Assembly (NCBI GenBank): GCA_943371025.1
Contig: CALRTC020000004.1
Coordinates: forward strand, 62,001-126,000
Length of the DNA stretch: 64,000 bases
Origin: Niveispirillum sp943371025
GTDB lineage: Bacteria; Pseudomonadota; Alphaproteobacteria; Azospirillales; Azospirillaceae
Direction of reading: 5' to 3'
Positions 52,906-61,405 of the stretch are shown piece after piece (the stretch's first letter is position 1; the number at the start of each line of letters is the position of its first letter). The notes under the pieces are model-generated. The model saw only the letters and a program-made list of their open reading frames with translations. It had not been told where the DNA came from and searched no databases. Made by a program: the position numbers and the translations under genes.

Positions 52906-53007
52906 GCGGACTCTCCGGTAGCCAGGCAAAGCTCAGGCTTTCCCGCCAGCGACGGGCGGGGGGCGATGCGATGGGTTTTTAAAAGGGGGATTTGTCAGGG
53001 GAGGGGT

Positions 53008-53036
53008 GGAGCCGCCGCGGGGGAGGCGGCGGCTCC
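53008..53036 (-). terminator. Perfect GC hairpin between ahpC and ahpF
   Basis: GGAGCCGCCGC / GCGGCGGCTCC, 11 perfect pairs and a 7-nt loop, 27 bp past the ahpC stop. No T-tract follows, so partial termination or 3'-end protection of ahpC mRNA is more likely than a full stop. Confidence 0.55.
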
Positions 53037-53062
53037 GGTACTTCAAACGCAGATCTTTGAAC

Positions 53063-53626
53063 TTAGATCTTGCCGACCAGGTCCAGCGACGGGGCCAGGG
53101 TCTTCGCACCTTCCTGCCACTTGGCCGGGCAAACCTCGCCCGGATGGGAAGCGACATACTGGGCGGCCTTGATCTTGCGCAGCAGGTCCGACGCGTCGCG
53201 GCCGATACCCTCGGCCGTGACTTCCGCGGCCTGGATGACGCCATCGGGATCGACAATGAAGGTGCCGCGGTCGGCCAGGCCCTGGCCCGGACGCAGAACC
53301 TCGAAATTCGTCGAGATCTCGTGGGTCGGGTCGCCGATCATGACATACTTGATCTTGGCGATGGTCTCGGACGCGTCGTGCCAGGCCTTGTGGGTGAAGT
53401 GCGTGTCGGTGGACACGGAGTACACTTCGACGCCCAGCTTCTGCAGCTCTTCATAATGATCGGCGACGTCGCCCAGCTCGGTCGGGCAGACGAAGGTGAA
53501 GTCGGCCGGATAGAAGAAGAAGACCGACCACTTGCCGGCGATGTCGGCCTCGGTGACCTCGATGAACTTGCCGTTCTTGAAAGCCTGTGCCTTGAAGGGC
53601 TTAACCTTGGTGTTCACGAGAGACAT
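53063..53626 (-). CDS. ahpC: Alkyl hydroperoxide reductase subunit C (peroxiredoxin)
   Basis: 187 residues, typical 2-Cys peroxiredoxin. Peroxidatic Cys47 in FTFVCPTE and resolving Cys166 in EVCPAKW match E. coli numbering. Reduces H2O2, organic peroxides and peroxynitrite, and is recycled by AhpF encoded downstream. Starts at ATG 53626. A four-part OxyR operator lies 89-125 bp upstream. Confidence 0.97.
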   Translation of the reverse strand: MSLVNTKVKPFKAQAFKNGKFIEVTEADIAGKWSVFFFYPADFTFVCPTELGDVADHYEELQKLGVEVYSVSTDTHFTHKAWHDASETIAKIKYVMIGDPTHEISTNFEVLRPGQGLADRGTFIVDPDGVIQAAEVTAEGIGRDASDLLRKIKAAQYVASHPGEVCPAKWQEGAKTLAPSLDLVGKI

Positions 53627-53714
53627 GTCTTGATCCCGGAGTAGGGTGAAAGGGGGCGCGGGCCGCAGCCCGCATCGACGGTGTCACCATAGCCGCCCGC
53701 TGTTGATATATGAA

Positions 53715-53751
53715 ATAGATAAATTCTGAATTTTCGATAGATGATTGCTAT
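53715..53751 (-). promoter_or_regulatory. OxyR operator upstream of ahpC
   Basis: ATAG-N7-CTGA-N7-ATAG-N7-CTAT, the 37-bp four-element pattern bound by OxyR tetramers, with three of the four elements exact. The stretch is AT-rich and faces ahpC. Confidence 0.8.
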
Positions 53752-53882
53752 CAAAAAGTCGCACCGATGGCCCGCCGACATATTCGCCGGAAAAGCCATC
53801 GCGGCTGCGCGGACGGAGGGAACCTTTGCCCTTCCGGGGCGTTGTCCAGATATCGAGGGGCATGAACCTGAAGGAGAATGAC

Positions 53883-54242
53883 ATGGCTTCCACACGGGAA
53901 GAGATCGATTACCCCAAGCCCAATCACGGTGGGGCGGCCGCTTCGGCTGTCGCGCCAGGGGATTTCGATGCGCAATTGAAAAGCCTGCGTGACGATCTGG
54001 CGGCGCTGGCCGCCACGGTCACCACCCGGGGAGCGGAACAGGCATCCGACTATAAGGCGAAGGTCAAGCATATGGCTGCCAATGCCATGGGTGCGTCGCA
54101 GGAAGCCATCAAGCATCTGGGTGATGATCTGAAGGTTTTCGAGCAACGGGTCGAAACCCAGGTGCGCGAACGGCCCGTCCGTTCCCTGGCCGTTGCGGCA
54201 GCGGCGGGGTTCCTGCTGGCGCTCGCTTTCACGCGGCGTTGA
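53883..54242 (+). CDS. DUF883/ElaB-YqjD-like membrane-anchored protein
   Basis: 119 residues from ATG 53883, 5 bp after AAGGAGA. The N-terminal half is hydrophilic, then a long helix (LKSLRDDLAALAATVTTRGAEQ, KAKVKHMAANAMGASQEAI), then the family's C-terminal anchor RERPVRSLAVAAAAGFLLALAFTRR. ElaB and YqjD bind ribosomes and are stress-induced in E. coli. The frame extends upstream, but the ribosome site fixes the start. The next gene starts 4 bp later. Confidence 0.85.
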   Translation: MASTREEIDYPKPNHGGAAASAVAPGDFDAQLKSLRDDLAALAATVTTRGAEQASDYKAKVKHMAANAMGASQEAIKHLGDDLKVFEQRVETQVRERPVRSLAVAAAAGFLLALAFTRR

Positions 54243-54246
54243 TCCG

Positions 54247-54693
54247 ATGATCGATCGCGTGGCTGGTGTGCTGGCATCCATGATGCTGCGTGACGTGGTC
54301 GGCGGCACGGCCAGCCATCTGGCCCGCGATGCGGTCTGGTGGCTGGTCGCCGCCCTGTTCGGGCTGGTGGCCTATGTGCTGGCCATGATCGGCGGGTACG
54401 AATGGCTGGTCCTGCGCCACGAGACCGGTGTGGCCCTGCTGGTACTGGCGCTGATCAATCTGGTGCTGGCATTGGGCGTGTTGCTGGCACGGCGGGCTGG
54501 ACAGTATCTCCACCCCCAAACCCCCGGTGACGATATCGCCGATGGTCTGGGCCAGGCGATTTCGGGCTTGCTGTTGCTGGTCCTGCGTTCGCCCCTGGCG
54601 TCTGCCCTGCTGGTGGCCTTCGGGATCGCGGGGGTGCTGCAACTGTTCGATCCGGAAGAGGATGGGAAGCCGGAGAACGGGAAGTCCGGCTGA
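54247..54693 (+). CDS. Phage holin family/YqjE-like membrane protein
   Basis: 148 residues starting MIDRVAGVLASMM. Two strong membrane helices (about 29-50 and 60-83) follow an N-terminal amphipathic part; the C-terminus has another hydrophobic stretch (LLLLVLRSPLASALLVAF) and an acidic/Lys tail. It follows the ElaB-like gene by 4 bp, as YqjE follows YqjD, which supports the call. The function of this pair is not established. Confidence 0.7.
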   Translation: MIDRVAGVLASMMLRDVVGGTASHLARDAVWWLVAALFGLVAYVLAMIGGYEWLVLRHETGVALLVLALINLVLALGVLLARRAGQYLHPQTPGDDIADGLGQAISGLLLLVLRSPLASALLVAFGIAGVLQLFDPEEDGKPENGKSG

Positions 54694-54796
54694 CAAAACC
54701 GGCATTCATCCGACTGTCGGAGAGACTGGTTGTTCCCGTTGGGACAACGCTGTCTCCCGTTGAAGCTGAGACCTCAACAAGAACAGGGAGATGGCG

Positions 54797-55801
54797 ATGT
54801 TCGGTAATGGCAACCTGAAACGGCTTCTGACGGGGGCGGCCCTGGCCTGTCTTCTCTGTCTGCCTGCGATGGGACAGGGCGTTCCCGCGGGCACCGGCGG
54901 CTTCAAGGTTCTGGGCCCGGTTGATCTTTGGACTGGAAAGCCGCCGGTCCCGGTGGGCTGGGTCGGTCTGGCGGCAGCACCGGTGCAGGAAAAGACCATC
55001 ACCCTGCCGCAGGGCGGGGCCATCATCATCAATGTGACGCAGCCGACCTTCCAAGCCTATCTGCCGAACCCGGAGAAGGCCACGGGGGCGGGCGTCATCA
55101 TCGCCCCCGGCGGCGGGTTCCGGGCGCTGTCCATCACCACGGAGGGCACGCGCGTGGCGGAATGGCTGGCGGAACGCGGCATCGCTGCCTTCATCCTGAA
55201 ATACCGTTTGGTGCAGCAGGAAGCGACCGAGGAGGCGACGCGCGCCAAGATGGCGAAAGTCAGCTATGCCGAGATCGGCAAGGTCAGCGTCGATGACGGG
55301 CTGCGCGCCCTGGAACTGATCCGGGCCAAGGCGAAGGACTACGGGGTGGACCCGGCCCGCGTTGGCGTCATCGGCTATTCCGCCGGCGGACATGTGGCGG
55401 CCATGATGGCGCTGGAGCCGGAGATGGCCCGCCGCCCGGCCTTTGCCGCGCCCATCTATGGCGGCGCCTTCCTGGACCCGATGCCGGAAATGCCCAAGGC
55501 CTATATGGAACCGGTGCCGCCCAAGGACCAGCCCTGGTCCATGCCCCTGCCCAGGACGCCGGCGCCGGGTGCCCTGCCGCCGCTGTTCCTGGCCATGGCC
55601 CAGGATGACCAGGCCGTTTCCAAGGGCTTCTGGGCCTTTTACGACGCATTGGCCAAGGCTGGCTATCGCACGGAAACGCATCTGTACATGAGCGGCGGGC
55701 ACGGGTTCAGCATGCATGACAAGGGCGATACCGCTGAACATTATGTCGACGCGTTCTATTGGTGGTTGGAAGCGCTGGGCATGCTGAAGCCGGGCAAATA
55801 G
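54797..55801 (+). CDS. Secreted alpha/beta hydrolase (BD-FAE-like esterase), second copy
   Basis: 334 residues from ATG 54797, 6 bp after AGGGAG; the ATG at 54791 directly abuts that ribosome site. Signal peptide GAALACLLCLPAMGQG. Oxyanion segment IIAPGGGFR, nucleophile elbow GYSAGGH (Ser), DDQAVS for the acid and SGGHGFSMH for the His. Related in plan to the esterase at 13.3-14.3 kb but without the twin-arginine signal, so exported by Sec. Substrate unknown; acetylated or feruloylated sugars are plausible. Confidence 0.83.
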   Translation: MFGNGNLKRLLTGAALACLLCLPAMGQGVPAGTGGFKVLGPVDLWTGKPPVPVGWVGLAAAPVQEKTITLPQGGAIIINVTQPTFQAYLPNPEKATGAGVIIAPGGGFRALSITTEGTRVAEWLAERGIAAFILKYRLVQQEATEEATRAKMAKVSYAEIGKVSVDDGLRALELIRAKAKDYGVDPARVGVIGYSAGGHVAAMMALEPEMARRPAFAAPIYGGAFLDPMPEMPKAYMEPVPPKDQPWSMPLPRTPAPGALPPLFLAMAQDDQAVSKGFWAFYDALAKAGYRTETHLYMSGGHGFSMHDKGDTAEHYVDAFYWWLEALGMLKPGK

Positions 55802-55868
55802 GCCGATTCCGCGCCGAACAGGGTCGCATTCCCGTCATTTGGCAGGGAGTTCGTTTCCACGTTTACTG

Positions 55869-55898
55869 GGTTTGTGGGCAGCCGGCTGCCCACAAACC
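55869..55898. terminator. 30-bp perfect palindrome
   Basis: GGTTTGTGGGCAGCC followed at once by its complement. It lies 67 bp past the esterase stop and 28 bp before the GST start. As RNA it forms a strong hairpin without a T-tract; as DNA it could be an operator or a cruciform. Confidence 0.5.
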
Positions 55899-55925
55899 AC
55901 TGCAATGTCGGAAAGGAAGGGGGCC

Positions 55926-56543
55926 ATGCGGTTGATCGGGATGCTGGATTCGCCCTATGTGCGGCGGGTGGCCATTTCCCTGCAGGAAATGGGTTTGGCC
56001 TATGAACATTCGTCCATCTCCGTCTTCCGGCAGTTCGATGAATTCGCCAGCATCAACCCGGTAGTCAAGGCGCCCAGCATGGTGACGGACGACGGCGCCG
56101 TCCTGATGGATTCCGGCCTGATGCTGGAATATCTGGAACGGCGGGCCCCGGTGGGCCGCAGCCTGCTGCCGGCCGATATCACGGGGTTCACCAGGGCCAT
56201 GCGCGTGGTGGGGCTGGCGATGGCGGCATGTGAGAAATCCGTGCAGATCGTCTATGAACGCCGCCTGCGCCCGCCGGAAAAGCAGCACCAGCCCTGGATC
56301 GATCGCGTGCAGGGGCAATTGGTCACCGCCTACCGGCTGCTGGAGGCCGAATATGCTGGCATCTCGGGCTGGATGTTCAGCGACCGGATCACGCAGGCGG
56401 ACATCAGTTCCGCCGTCGCGTGGCGCTTCACCCAGGAACTGCTGCCGGGGCTGGTCGCGGGGGAAACCTGCCCGTCGCTGGCCGCCCTGTCGGCACGGGC
56501 GGAGACCTTGCCGTCCTTTCTGGCCTGCCCGTTCGCTGGCTGA
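55926..56543 (+). CDS. Glutathione S-transferase family protein
   Basis: 205 residues from ATG 55926 (GGAAGGGGG upstream). N-terminal thioredoxin-like domain: MRLIGMLDSPYVRRVAISLQ, then NPVVKAPSMVTDDGAVLMDSGLMLEYLE with the cis-Pro (V-K-A-P) and the glutathione gamma-Glu site (D-S). The helical C-terminal domain carries ITQADISSAVAW, the GST N-capping box region. SPYVRR at the active-site position has Ser/Tyr rather than Cys. It presumably conjugates electrophiles; substrate unknown. Confidence 0.88.
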   Translation: MRLIGMLDSPYVRRVAISLQEMGLAYEHSSISVFRQFDEFASINPVVKAPSMVTDDGAVLMDSGLMLEYLERRAPVGRSLLPADITGFTRAMRVVGLAMAACEKSVQIVYERRLRPPEKQHQPWIDRVQGQLVTAYRLLEAEYAGISGWMFSDRITQADISSAVAWRFTQELLPGLVAGETCPSLAALSARAETLPSFLACPFAG

Positions 56544-56552
56544 AGGGGGCGG

Positions 56553-57251
56553 TCAGGGCAAGGTCATGTCGATGTCGAAATGCCGGCGCAGCGCCTGTGC
56601 GCCGGGCAGCGTGATGGTGAGTGCCCGCGACCCGGGCACCTGCCTGACCCAGCCCTGGTCCAGGCAATGCCGGCACAGCGCCCGCCCAAGGCTGCCGGCC
56701 AGATGCACGCGGCGCTCGCTCCAGTCCAGGCAGGGCCGGCAGAAGGCGCGTGCCTTTCCGGTGACAAGGATGGGAACACCGATTTCCTTCAGGAAGTCGG
56801 TACCGGCCGGGGTCAGGATGCCGGCGTCATCGCCCAGATCCAGATGTCCGGCCGCGACCAGCGAGCCGGCAAGCGCCACGCCCAGCCGCCCTGCAAGATG
56901 GTCGTAGCAGGTGCGGGCCGTGCGCAGCGCCAGATCGCGCGGGCCGGTACGGACCGGCCGGGCTGCCGGGGCGGCATCCGCCGCCACCTGCATGATCCCT
57001 TCCAGCATCCGGGCAATGGCGGGCGAGCCCAGCCGGTGATAACGGTGCCGTCCCTGGGGTTCGACCCGCAGCAGGCCCGCGGCCACCAGCCGCGACAGAT
57101 GGCCGCTGGCCGTCTGCGGCGTGATGCCTGCCGTCCGCGCCAGTTCCGCTGCTGTCAGGGCACGCCCGTCCATCAGCGCCTGCAGCATCGCGGCACGGGC
57201 CGGGTCGCCTACCAGGGTGGCGATGGTGGCGATGTCGGCGGTGCTGACCAT
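56553..57251 (-). CDS. ArsR-family HTH transcriptional regulator
   Basis: 232 residues, longer than the usual 100-120 because of a C-terminal extension. The winged helix is at about 8-90: IATLVGDPARAAMLQALMDGRALTAAELA, TAGITPQTASGHLSRLVAAGLL, then GRHRYHRL. The extension holds a Cys-rich pair, CRPCLDWSERRVHLAGSLGRALCRHCLDQGW, which could bind a metal or a thiol-reactive ligand. It converges with the GST gene (10 bp apart), a possible target. AGGGGAAG precedes the start. Confidence 0.85.
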   Translation of the reverse strand: MVSTADIATIATLVGDPARAAMLQALMDGRALTAAELARTAGITPQTASGHLSRLVAAGLLRVEPQGRHRYHRLGSPAIARMLEGIMQVAADAAPAARPVRTGPRDLALRTARTCYDHLAGRLGVALAGSLVAAGHLDLGDDAGILTPAGTDFLKEIGVPILVTGKARAFCRPCLDWSERRVHLAGSLGRALCRHCLDQGWVRQVPGSRALTITLPGAQALRRHFDIDMTLP

Positions 57252-57422
57252 GGCGCTTCCCCTGTCATTGTTGGCAGCCTATCATATGTCGGACGAAGGG
57301 AAGATGCTTCGGTCCATGCCGAATCAAGGTTGCAGGCTTCGGCAATATTAGATAAAATTGCAGATAATTTTGGTGGAGCGGCGACAGGGTGGTGCCGTTC
57401 CATCCGGATCATGGGGTAAACC

Positions 57423-58517
57423 ATGGTACAGGCAGTGGCTGGTGGCGCCGGCGGCATCTTTGCCGCGACGGCAAAACAGTTCCAGGCGAAGGCGCAGGCC
57501 GCCTTTCAGAAGTTGCAGACGGGGTCGACGGCAGGCGCCACTTCCGGCGTTTCCGCGACGAACGCTTCTGCAACGGGCGTTTCCGTGTCCGGTTCCTTCG
57601 CCGGCGGATCCAGGAAGGCGGCCAGCGGCCTTGCCGCCTTCCTGGATCCGCAGACCGCCCGCAAGCTGGAGGCGATGAAGGAGGAAACCGGCACCCTGGT
57701 CAAGAAACTGTCGACCGGGGGCGATAATGCCAAGGAAGCCGCCGCCCGCAAGAAAGAGGAAGCCAAGCAGAAGCTGAAAATGCTGAAGCTGCAGGCCCAA
57801 TTGGCTGCGGCCAGCGGCGACAAGAAGGCGGCCGCCCGCATCGCCAAGGAAGCCGCACAGGTCGCCAAGGAACTGGGCCAGGCCGTGAAGGAACGCGGTG
57901 GTGGCGGGGGTGATACCGGCGGTGCCACGTCCCAGGACGGGGCCAGCCCGACCGCCACGGGGACGGAGGCTGCGGCCGCTGTCGGGTCGGAGGCAGTGTC
58001 GGCGCCGGCCACCGCGACGGAAGGTCAGGCCGCCGCAACCCAGGCATCGGGCACACCATCGGCAGAAGGGCAGGCGGCACCAGGCGACGCCAGCAATGCG
58101 GCAGCAGCAGCCCCGCCGGTCACCCCATCGGCAGATGCCGCGGCCGACAAGACCGCGACCGCCAATGCCGATGACGCCGCGGGCACCAAAGAGGGCAAGG
58201 ACGCCGCCGGGCAGGATTTCAAGCAGAGCATCCAGGACAAGCGTGACGCCATCATTAAGGAAGGGGCCGAACGCAAGGCAGAGATGGAGTTCCAGCAGGA
58301 TACCCGCCGGGTCATGGACGAGCTGCGGTCCATCCATCGCCAGATGAAGGCCCTGGCCCGCAAGGACGGGTCGGCGGGAACGGCGGCGGAGATGGAACGT
58401 GCCGGCCGCGATATGGCCGAAGGGGATCGCATGGTTTCCGATGCGTTCGGTGCGTCGATTGGCACCGCCGGTGCCACGGCGGTGCCGACCCTGACCAGCG
58501 TCGATATCCGCGTCTGA
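57423..58517 (+). CDS. Ala-rich low-complexity protein of unknown function
   Basis: 364 residues. Residues about 70-155 are a charged Ala/Lys helix (KEAAARKKEEAKQKLKMLKL and similar). Residues 160-265 are an Ala/Thr/Pro/Gly linker without fold. Residues 270-330 are again helical (DKRDAIIKEGAERKAEMEFQ). No signal peptide or membrane helix. I recognise no family; similar Ala-rich proteins in alphaproteobacteria are unannotated. The coding sequence contains a perfect 19-bp inverted repeat (57604-57651). A CCGGCG/CGCCGG hairpin directly follows the stop. Confidence 0.65.
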   Translation: MVQAVAGGAGGIFAATAKQFQAKAQAAFQKLQTGSTAGATSGVSATNASATGVSVSGSFAGGSRKAASGLAAFLDPQTARKLEAMKEETGTLVKKLSTGGDNAKEAAARKKEEAKQKLKMLKLQAQLAAASGDKKAAARIAKEAAQVAKELGQAVKERGGGGGDTGGATSQDGASPTATGTEAAAAVGSEAVSAPATATEGQAAATQASGTPSAEGQAAPGDASNAAAAAPPVTPSADAAADKTATANADDAAGTKEGKDAAGQDFKQSIQDKRDAIIKEGAERKAEMEFQQDTRRVMDELRSIHRQMKALARKDGSAGTAAEMERAGRDMAEGDRMVSDAFGASIGTAGATAVPTLTSVDIRV

Positions 58518-58725
58518 CCGGCGGATCGCCGGTGGTCGTCCGCTGCGCCAAGGCCGGGCCCGCCATCGCCGCGCGCGGCCTTGCTGCGTCCCCTTGACGG
58601 GCCGCGGCAGGCATGAGCGGGCGGTGCGGCAACCATGCCCGCATGCCATTCCCCTTGCCCTTTGGGCCGAATCCGGCCATGAAAAGCCTGTTCTATTTCT
58701 TCCGATATCACAGAGTGCACAGACG

Positions 58726-60180
58726 ATGGCTTACCGCATTCAGGGCGAAACGGGTGAGTGGGAGGTCGTGATCGGGCTGGAGGTCCATGCCCAGGTCATC
58801 TCCAATGCCAAGCTGTTCAGCGGGGCCGCGACGGCCTTCGGTGCCGCCCCCAACAGCCAAGTCAGCTTCGTCGATGCCGGTTTCCCCGGCATGCTGCCCG
58901 TGATCAATCAGGTCTGCGTGGAACAGGCGGTCAAGACCGGCCTGGGTCTGAAGGCGCAGATCAATCTGCGCAGCGTCTTCGACCGCAAGAACTATTTCTA
59001 TGCCGACCTGCCGTCCGGCTATCAGATCAGCCAGTTCAAGCAGCCCATCGTGGGCGAGGGCACGCTGATCCTGGATCTGGCTGACGGTACCACGCGGGAA
59101 GTGGGCATCGAACGGCTGCATCTGGAAATGGATGCCGGCAAGTCGATGCATGACCAGCATCCGTCCAAGACCTATGTCGACCTGAACCGGGCCGGCGTGG
59201 CGCTGATGGAGATCGTGTCGAAGCCCGACATGCGCAGCCCGGAAGAGGCGGCGGCGTACCTGCGCAAGCTGCGCACCATCCTGCGCTATCTGGAAACCTG
59301 CGACGGCAACATGGAGGAAGGCTCCATGCGCTGCGACATCAACGTGTCGGTGCGCAAGCCGGGCGGACCGCTGGGCACGCGGACGGAGACGAAGAACGTC
59401 AATTCCATCCGCTATGTGCAGCAGGCGATCGAGTATGAGGCGCAGCGCCAGATCGAGGTGATCGAGGAAGGCGGCAGCATCGTCCAGGAGACCCGGCTGT
59501 GGGATCCCGGCAAGAACGTCACCCGATCCATGCGCAGCAAGGAAGAGGCGCACGACTACCGCTATTTCCCCGATCCGGACCTGCTGCCGCTGGTTCTGGA
59601 ACAGGCGCTGGTCGACCAGATCAAGGCGACGCTGCCTGAACTGCCCGACGACAAGAAGGCGCGGTTCATGGAGCAGTACAAGCTGACCTCCTATGATGCC
59701 GGCGTTCTGGTGGCGGAAAAGGCCCGTGGCGATTTCTATGAGGAAGTGGCCAAGGGCCGCGATCCCAAGATGGCCGCCAACTTCCTGATCGGCGACCTGC
59801 TGGGTGCGCTGAACAAGACGGGCAAGGACATCACCGAATCGCCGATCAGTGCCGCCGACCTGGGCGGTCTGATCGATCTGGTGGCGGACAACACCATCTC
59901 CGGCCGTCTGGCCAAGGATGTGTTCGCCCTGATGCTTGAGACGGGCAAGCCCGCCCTGACCATCGTGGATGAGAAGGGCCTGCGTCAGGTGACCGACACG
60001 GGTGCCATCGACGCCGTCATCGCCCAGGTGATGGACGCCAACCCCGACAAGGTCGCTGAATACCGTTCCGGCAAGGACAAGCTGTTCGGCTTCTTCGTGG
60101 GGCAGGTGATGAAGGCCAGCCAGGGCAAGGCCAACCCGGCCCTGGTGAACGAGATCCTGGCCGCCAAGCTGAAGGGGTAA
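58726..60180 (+). CDS. gatB: Asp-tRNA(Asn)/Glu-tRNA(Gln) amidotransferase subunit B
   Basis: 484 residues from ATG 58726. Part of GatCAB, which converts misacylated Glu-tRNA-Gln and Asp-tRNA-Asn using glutamine. GLEVHAQV, FYADLPSGYQISQ, IERLHLEMDAGKSMHD, DLNRAGVALMEIVSKPDMRSPEEAAAYLR and MRCDINVSVR are GatB landmarks, and the C-terminal YqeY-like tail ends in NEILAAKLKG. The longer frame from 58594 adds unrelated residues. gatC and gatA are not next to it in this window; the gene upstream is the Ala-rich unknown. Confidence 0.96.
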   Translation: MAYRIQGETGEWEVVIGLEVHAQVISNAKLFSGAATAFGAAPNSQVSFVDAGFPGMLPVINQVCVEQAVKTGLGLKAQINLRSVFDRKNYFYADLPSGYQISQFKQPIVGEGTLILDLADGTTREVGIERLHLEMDAGKSMHDQHPSKTYVDLNRAGVALMEIVSKPDMRSPEEAAAYLRKLRTILRYLETCDGNMEEGSMRCDINVSVRKPGGPLGTRTETKNVNSIRYVQQAIEYEAQRQIEVIEEGGSIVQETRLWDPGKNVTRSMRSKEEAHDYRYFPDPDLLPLVLEQALVDQIKATLPELPDDKKARFMEQYKLTSYDAGVLVAEKARGDFYEEVAKGRDPKMAANFLIGDLLGALNKTGKDITESPISAADLGGLIDLVADNTISGRLAKDVFALMLETGKPALTIVDEKGLRQVTDTGAIDAVIAQVMDANPDKVAEYRSGKDKLFGFFVGQVMKASQGKANPALVNEILAAKLKG

Positions 60181-60207
60181 TCCCGTCAGGTTCACTGCTT
60201 ATGGTCA

Positions 60208-60237
60208 AAGGGCCGCCGGATCGATCCGGCGGCCCTT
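60208..60237. terminator. Bidirectional terminator, 30-bp palindrome
   Basis: AAGGGCCGCCGGATC directly followed by its complement, with TTCCTGTT on the plus side and TTTGACC on the minus side. It separates convergent gatB and the DUF3313 gene. Confidence 0.75.
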
Positions 60238-60257
60238 CCTGTTACAGCCACGCGTTA

Positions 60258-60992
60258 TCAGCTCGCCGGCTGGCCCTGCACCAGCTTGGTGATCTGCTTG
60301 GCCCAGCGGCGGGTGAAGCGGTCCGCATCACCGTAGATCGTGTAGACATTCACATTGTCGGGGAAGGGCAGGCCCATGTCGGCGTCAGCGATGACGGCCA
60401 CGACCTGGCCCGACTGGCTGTCGGTCAGCACTGCCTGGAAGGCAGCGCGGCCCACGGCATAGACACGATCGACCGTGGCCCCGCCGGATGCCTTTTCCGC
60501 ATGGAAGGACCGGTTGGGCACGTAATCGGTCAGGGTGATGGCAAGCTTAAGCACGCCCGGCCCCGGCTCCTTCACCAGGGCGCTGCCCAGCTCATCCGTC
60601 AGCTTCTCGTTGAAATATTCGATGGCGTGGTCACGCTCGCGCACCGACAGGCGGATTTCGTCGAAGCGGCGTTCGATGGCCGTGTCGATGGGCGCCAGCA
60701 TGACCTTGCCGTAGGAGGCGAGGCTGACGCCCGTCTTCACGAAGACCTTGTCCAGCGAGGAATGATCCTGCTCCGTCAAGCCTTCGGTCGGCAGAGCAGG
60801 GGCCTTCTTGTTGGGTACCGAGTCCCAGGCGCTTTCCTTGGCGCTGGCTTCCTTGGCGACCACGGGGCCGGCGGCAAGGCCCAGCAGCGACAGGCCCAGC
60901 AGGCTGGCGGCCAGGACGCCGACGGACATGCCCGTCCGGGGCCGATTCTGCGTGGCGTGGGTGATAGGCGAGGGCTTGTTCTGTCCGAACAT
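60258..60992 (-). CDS. DUF3313-like exported protein
   Basis: 244 residues from ATG 60992, with AAGGAGT 7 bp upstream. A hydrophobic stretch (GVLAASLLGLSLLGLAAGPVVA, about 22-43) is a signal peptide or anchor preceded by a basic region. The rest follows DUF3313: YGKVMLAPIDTAIERRFDEIRLSVRERD, then LKLAITLTDYVPNR, and a C-terminal RRWAKQITKLV. No lipobox Cys is seen, although many relatives are lipoproteins. Function unknown. Confidence 0.78.
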   Translation of the reverse strand: MFGQNKPSPITHATQNRPRTGMSVGVLAASLLGLSLLGLAAGPVVAKEASAKESAWDSVPNKKAPALPTEGLTEQDHSSLDKVFVKTGVSLASYGKVMLAPIDTAIERRFDEIRLSVRERDHAIEYFNEKLTDELGSALVKEPGPGVLKLAITLTDYVPNRSFHAEKASGGATVDRVYAVGRAAFQAVLTDSQSGQVVAVIADADMGLPFPDNVNVYTIYGDADRFTRRWAKQITKLVQGQPAS

Positions 60993-61217
60993 GTGTCGAA
61001 CTCCTTGAGATTGTGCGGCGCGAGGGGCCACACCGGGACCGCGTTGACCGCGGCGGTGAACCGGACCGCCCCCGTTCCGGAATGTCCCGCCCATTTCGGG
61101 TGGAATCATCTTTTTGAGAATGGGATGTCGCAGCGCCGTTGACAAGCCTGCTTCATCCCACTAAACACCCCTCTCACCGAAGCAACCCCGGCAGTGCCGG
61201 CCGGTTGTGGACGGTGC

Positions 61218-61309
61218 GGAGGGGTGGCCGAGCGGCTGAAGGCAACGGTTTGCTAAACCGTCATACCGGGAAACTGGTATCGTGGGTTCGAATCCCATCC
61301 CCTCCGCCA
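61218..61309 (+). tRNA. tRNA-Ser (anticodon GCU)
   Basis: Acceptor GGAGGGG pairs with CCCCTCC (61299-61305). The D-arm contains GCCGAGCGG. Anticodon stem ACGGT/ACCGT surrounds loop TTGCTAA with GCT at 61252-61254. A long variable arm (CATACCGGG...CTGGTATCG) marks the class II type, and GGTTCGAATCC is the T-loop. CCA is encoded at 61307-61309. Confidence 0.96.
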
Positions 61310-61363
61310 TCTACCTGATAGAGACCAGGAACCGGGCCGCTCACGCGGCATCAGACCGCTGAC

Positions 61364-61397
61364 AAACCCCGTCGGAATTTGGCGGGGTTTTGTTTTT
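61364..61397 (+). terminator. Rho-independent terminator after tRNA-Ser
   Basis: AAACCCCG / CGGGGTTT with an 11-nt loop, followed by TGTTTTTG. Confidence 0.8.
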
Positions 61398-61405
61398 GAA
61401 GGAAT

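Noticed and set aside
51280..53172. 630-codon plus-strand frame opposite ahpF
   Set aside because: Shadow of ahpF; no domain.
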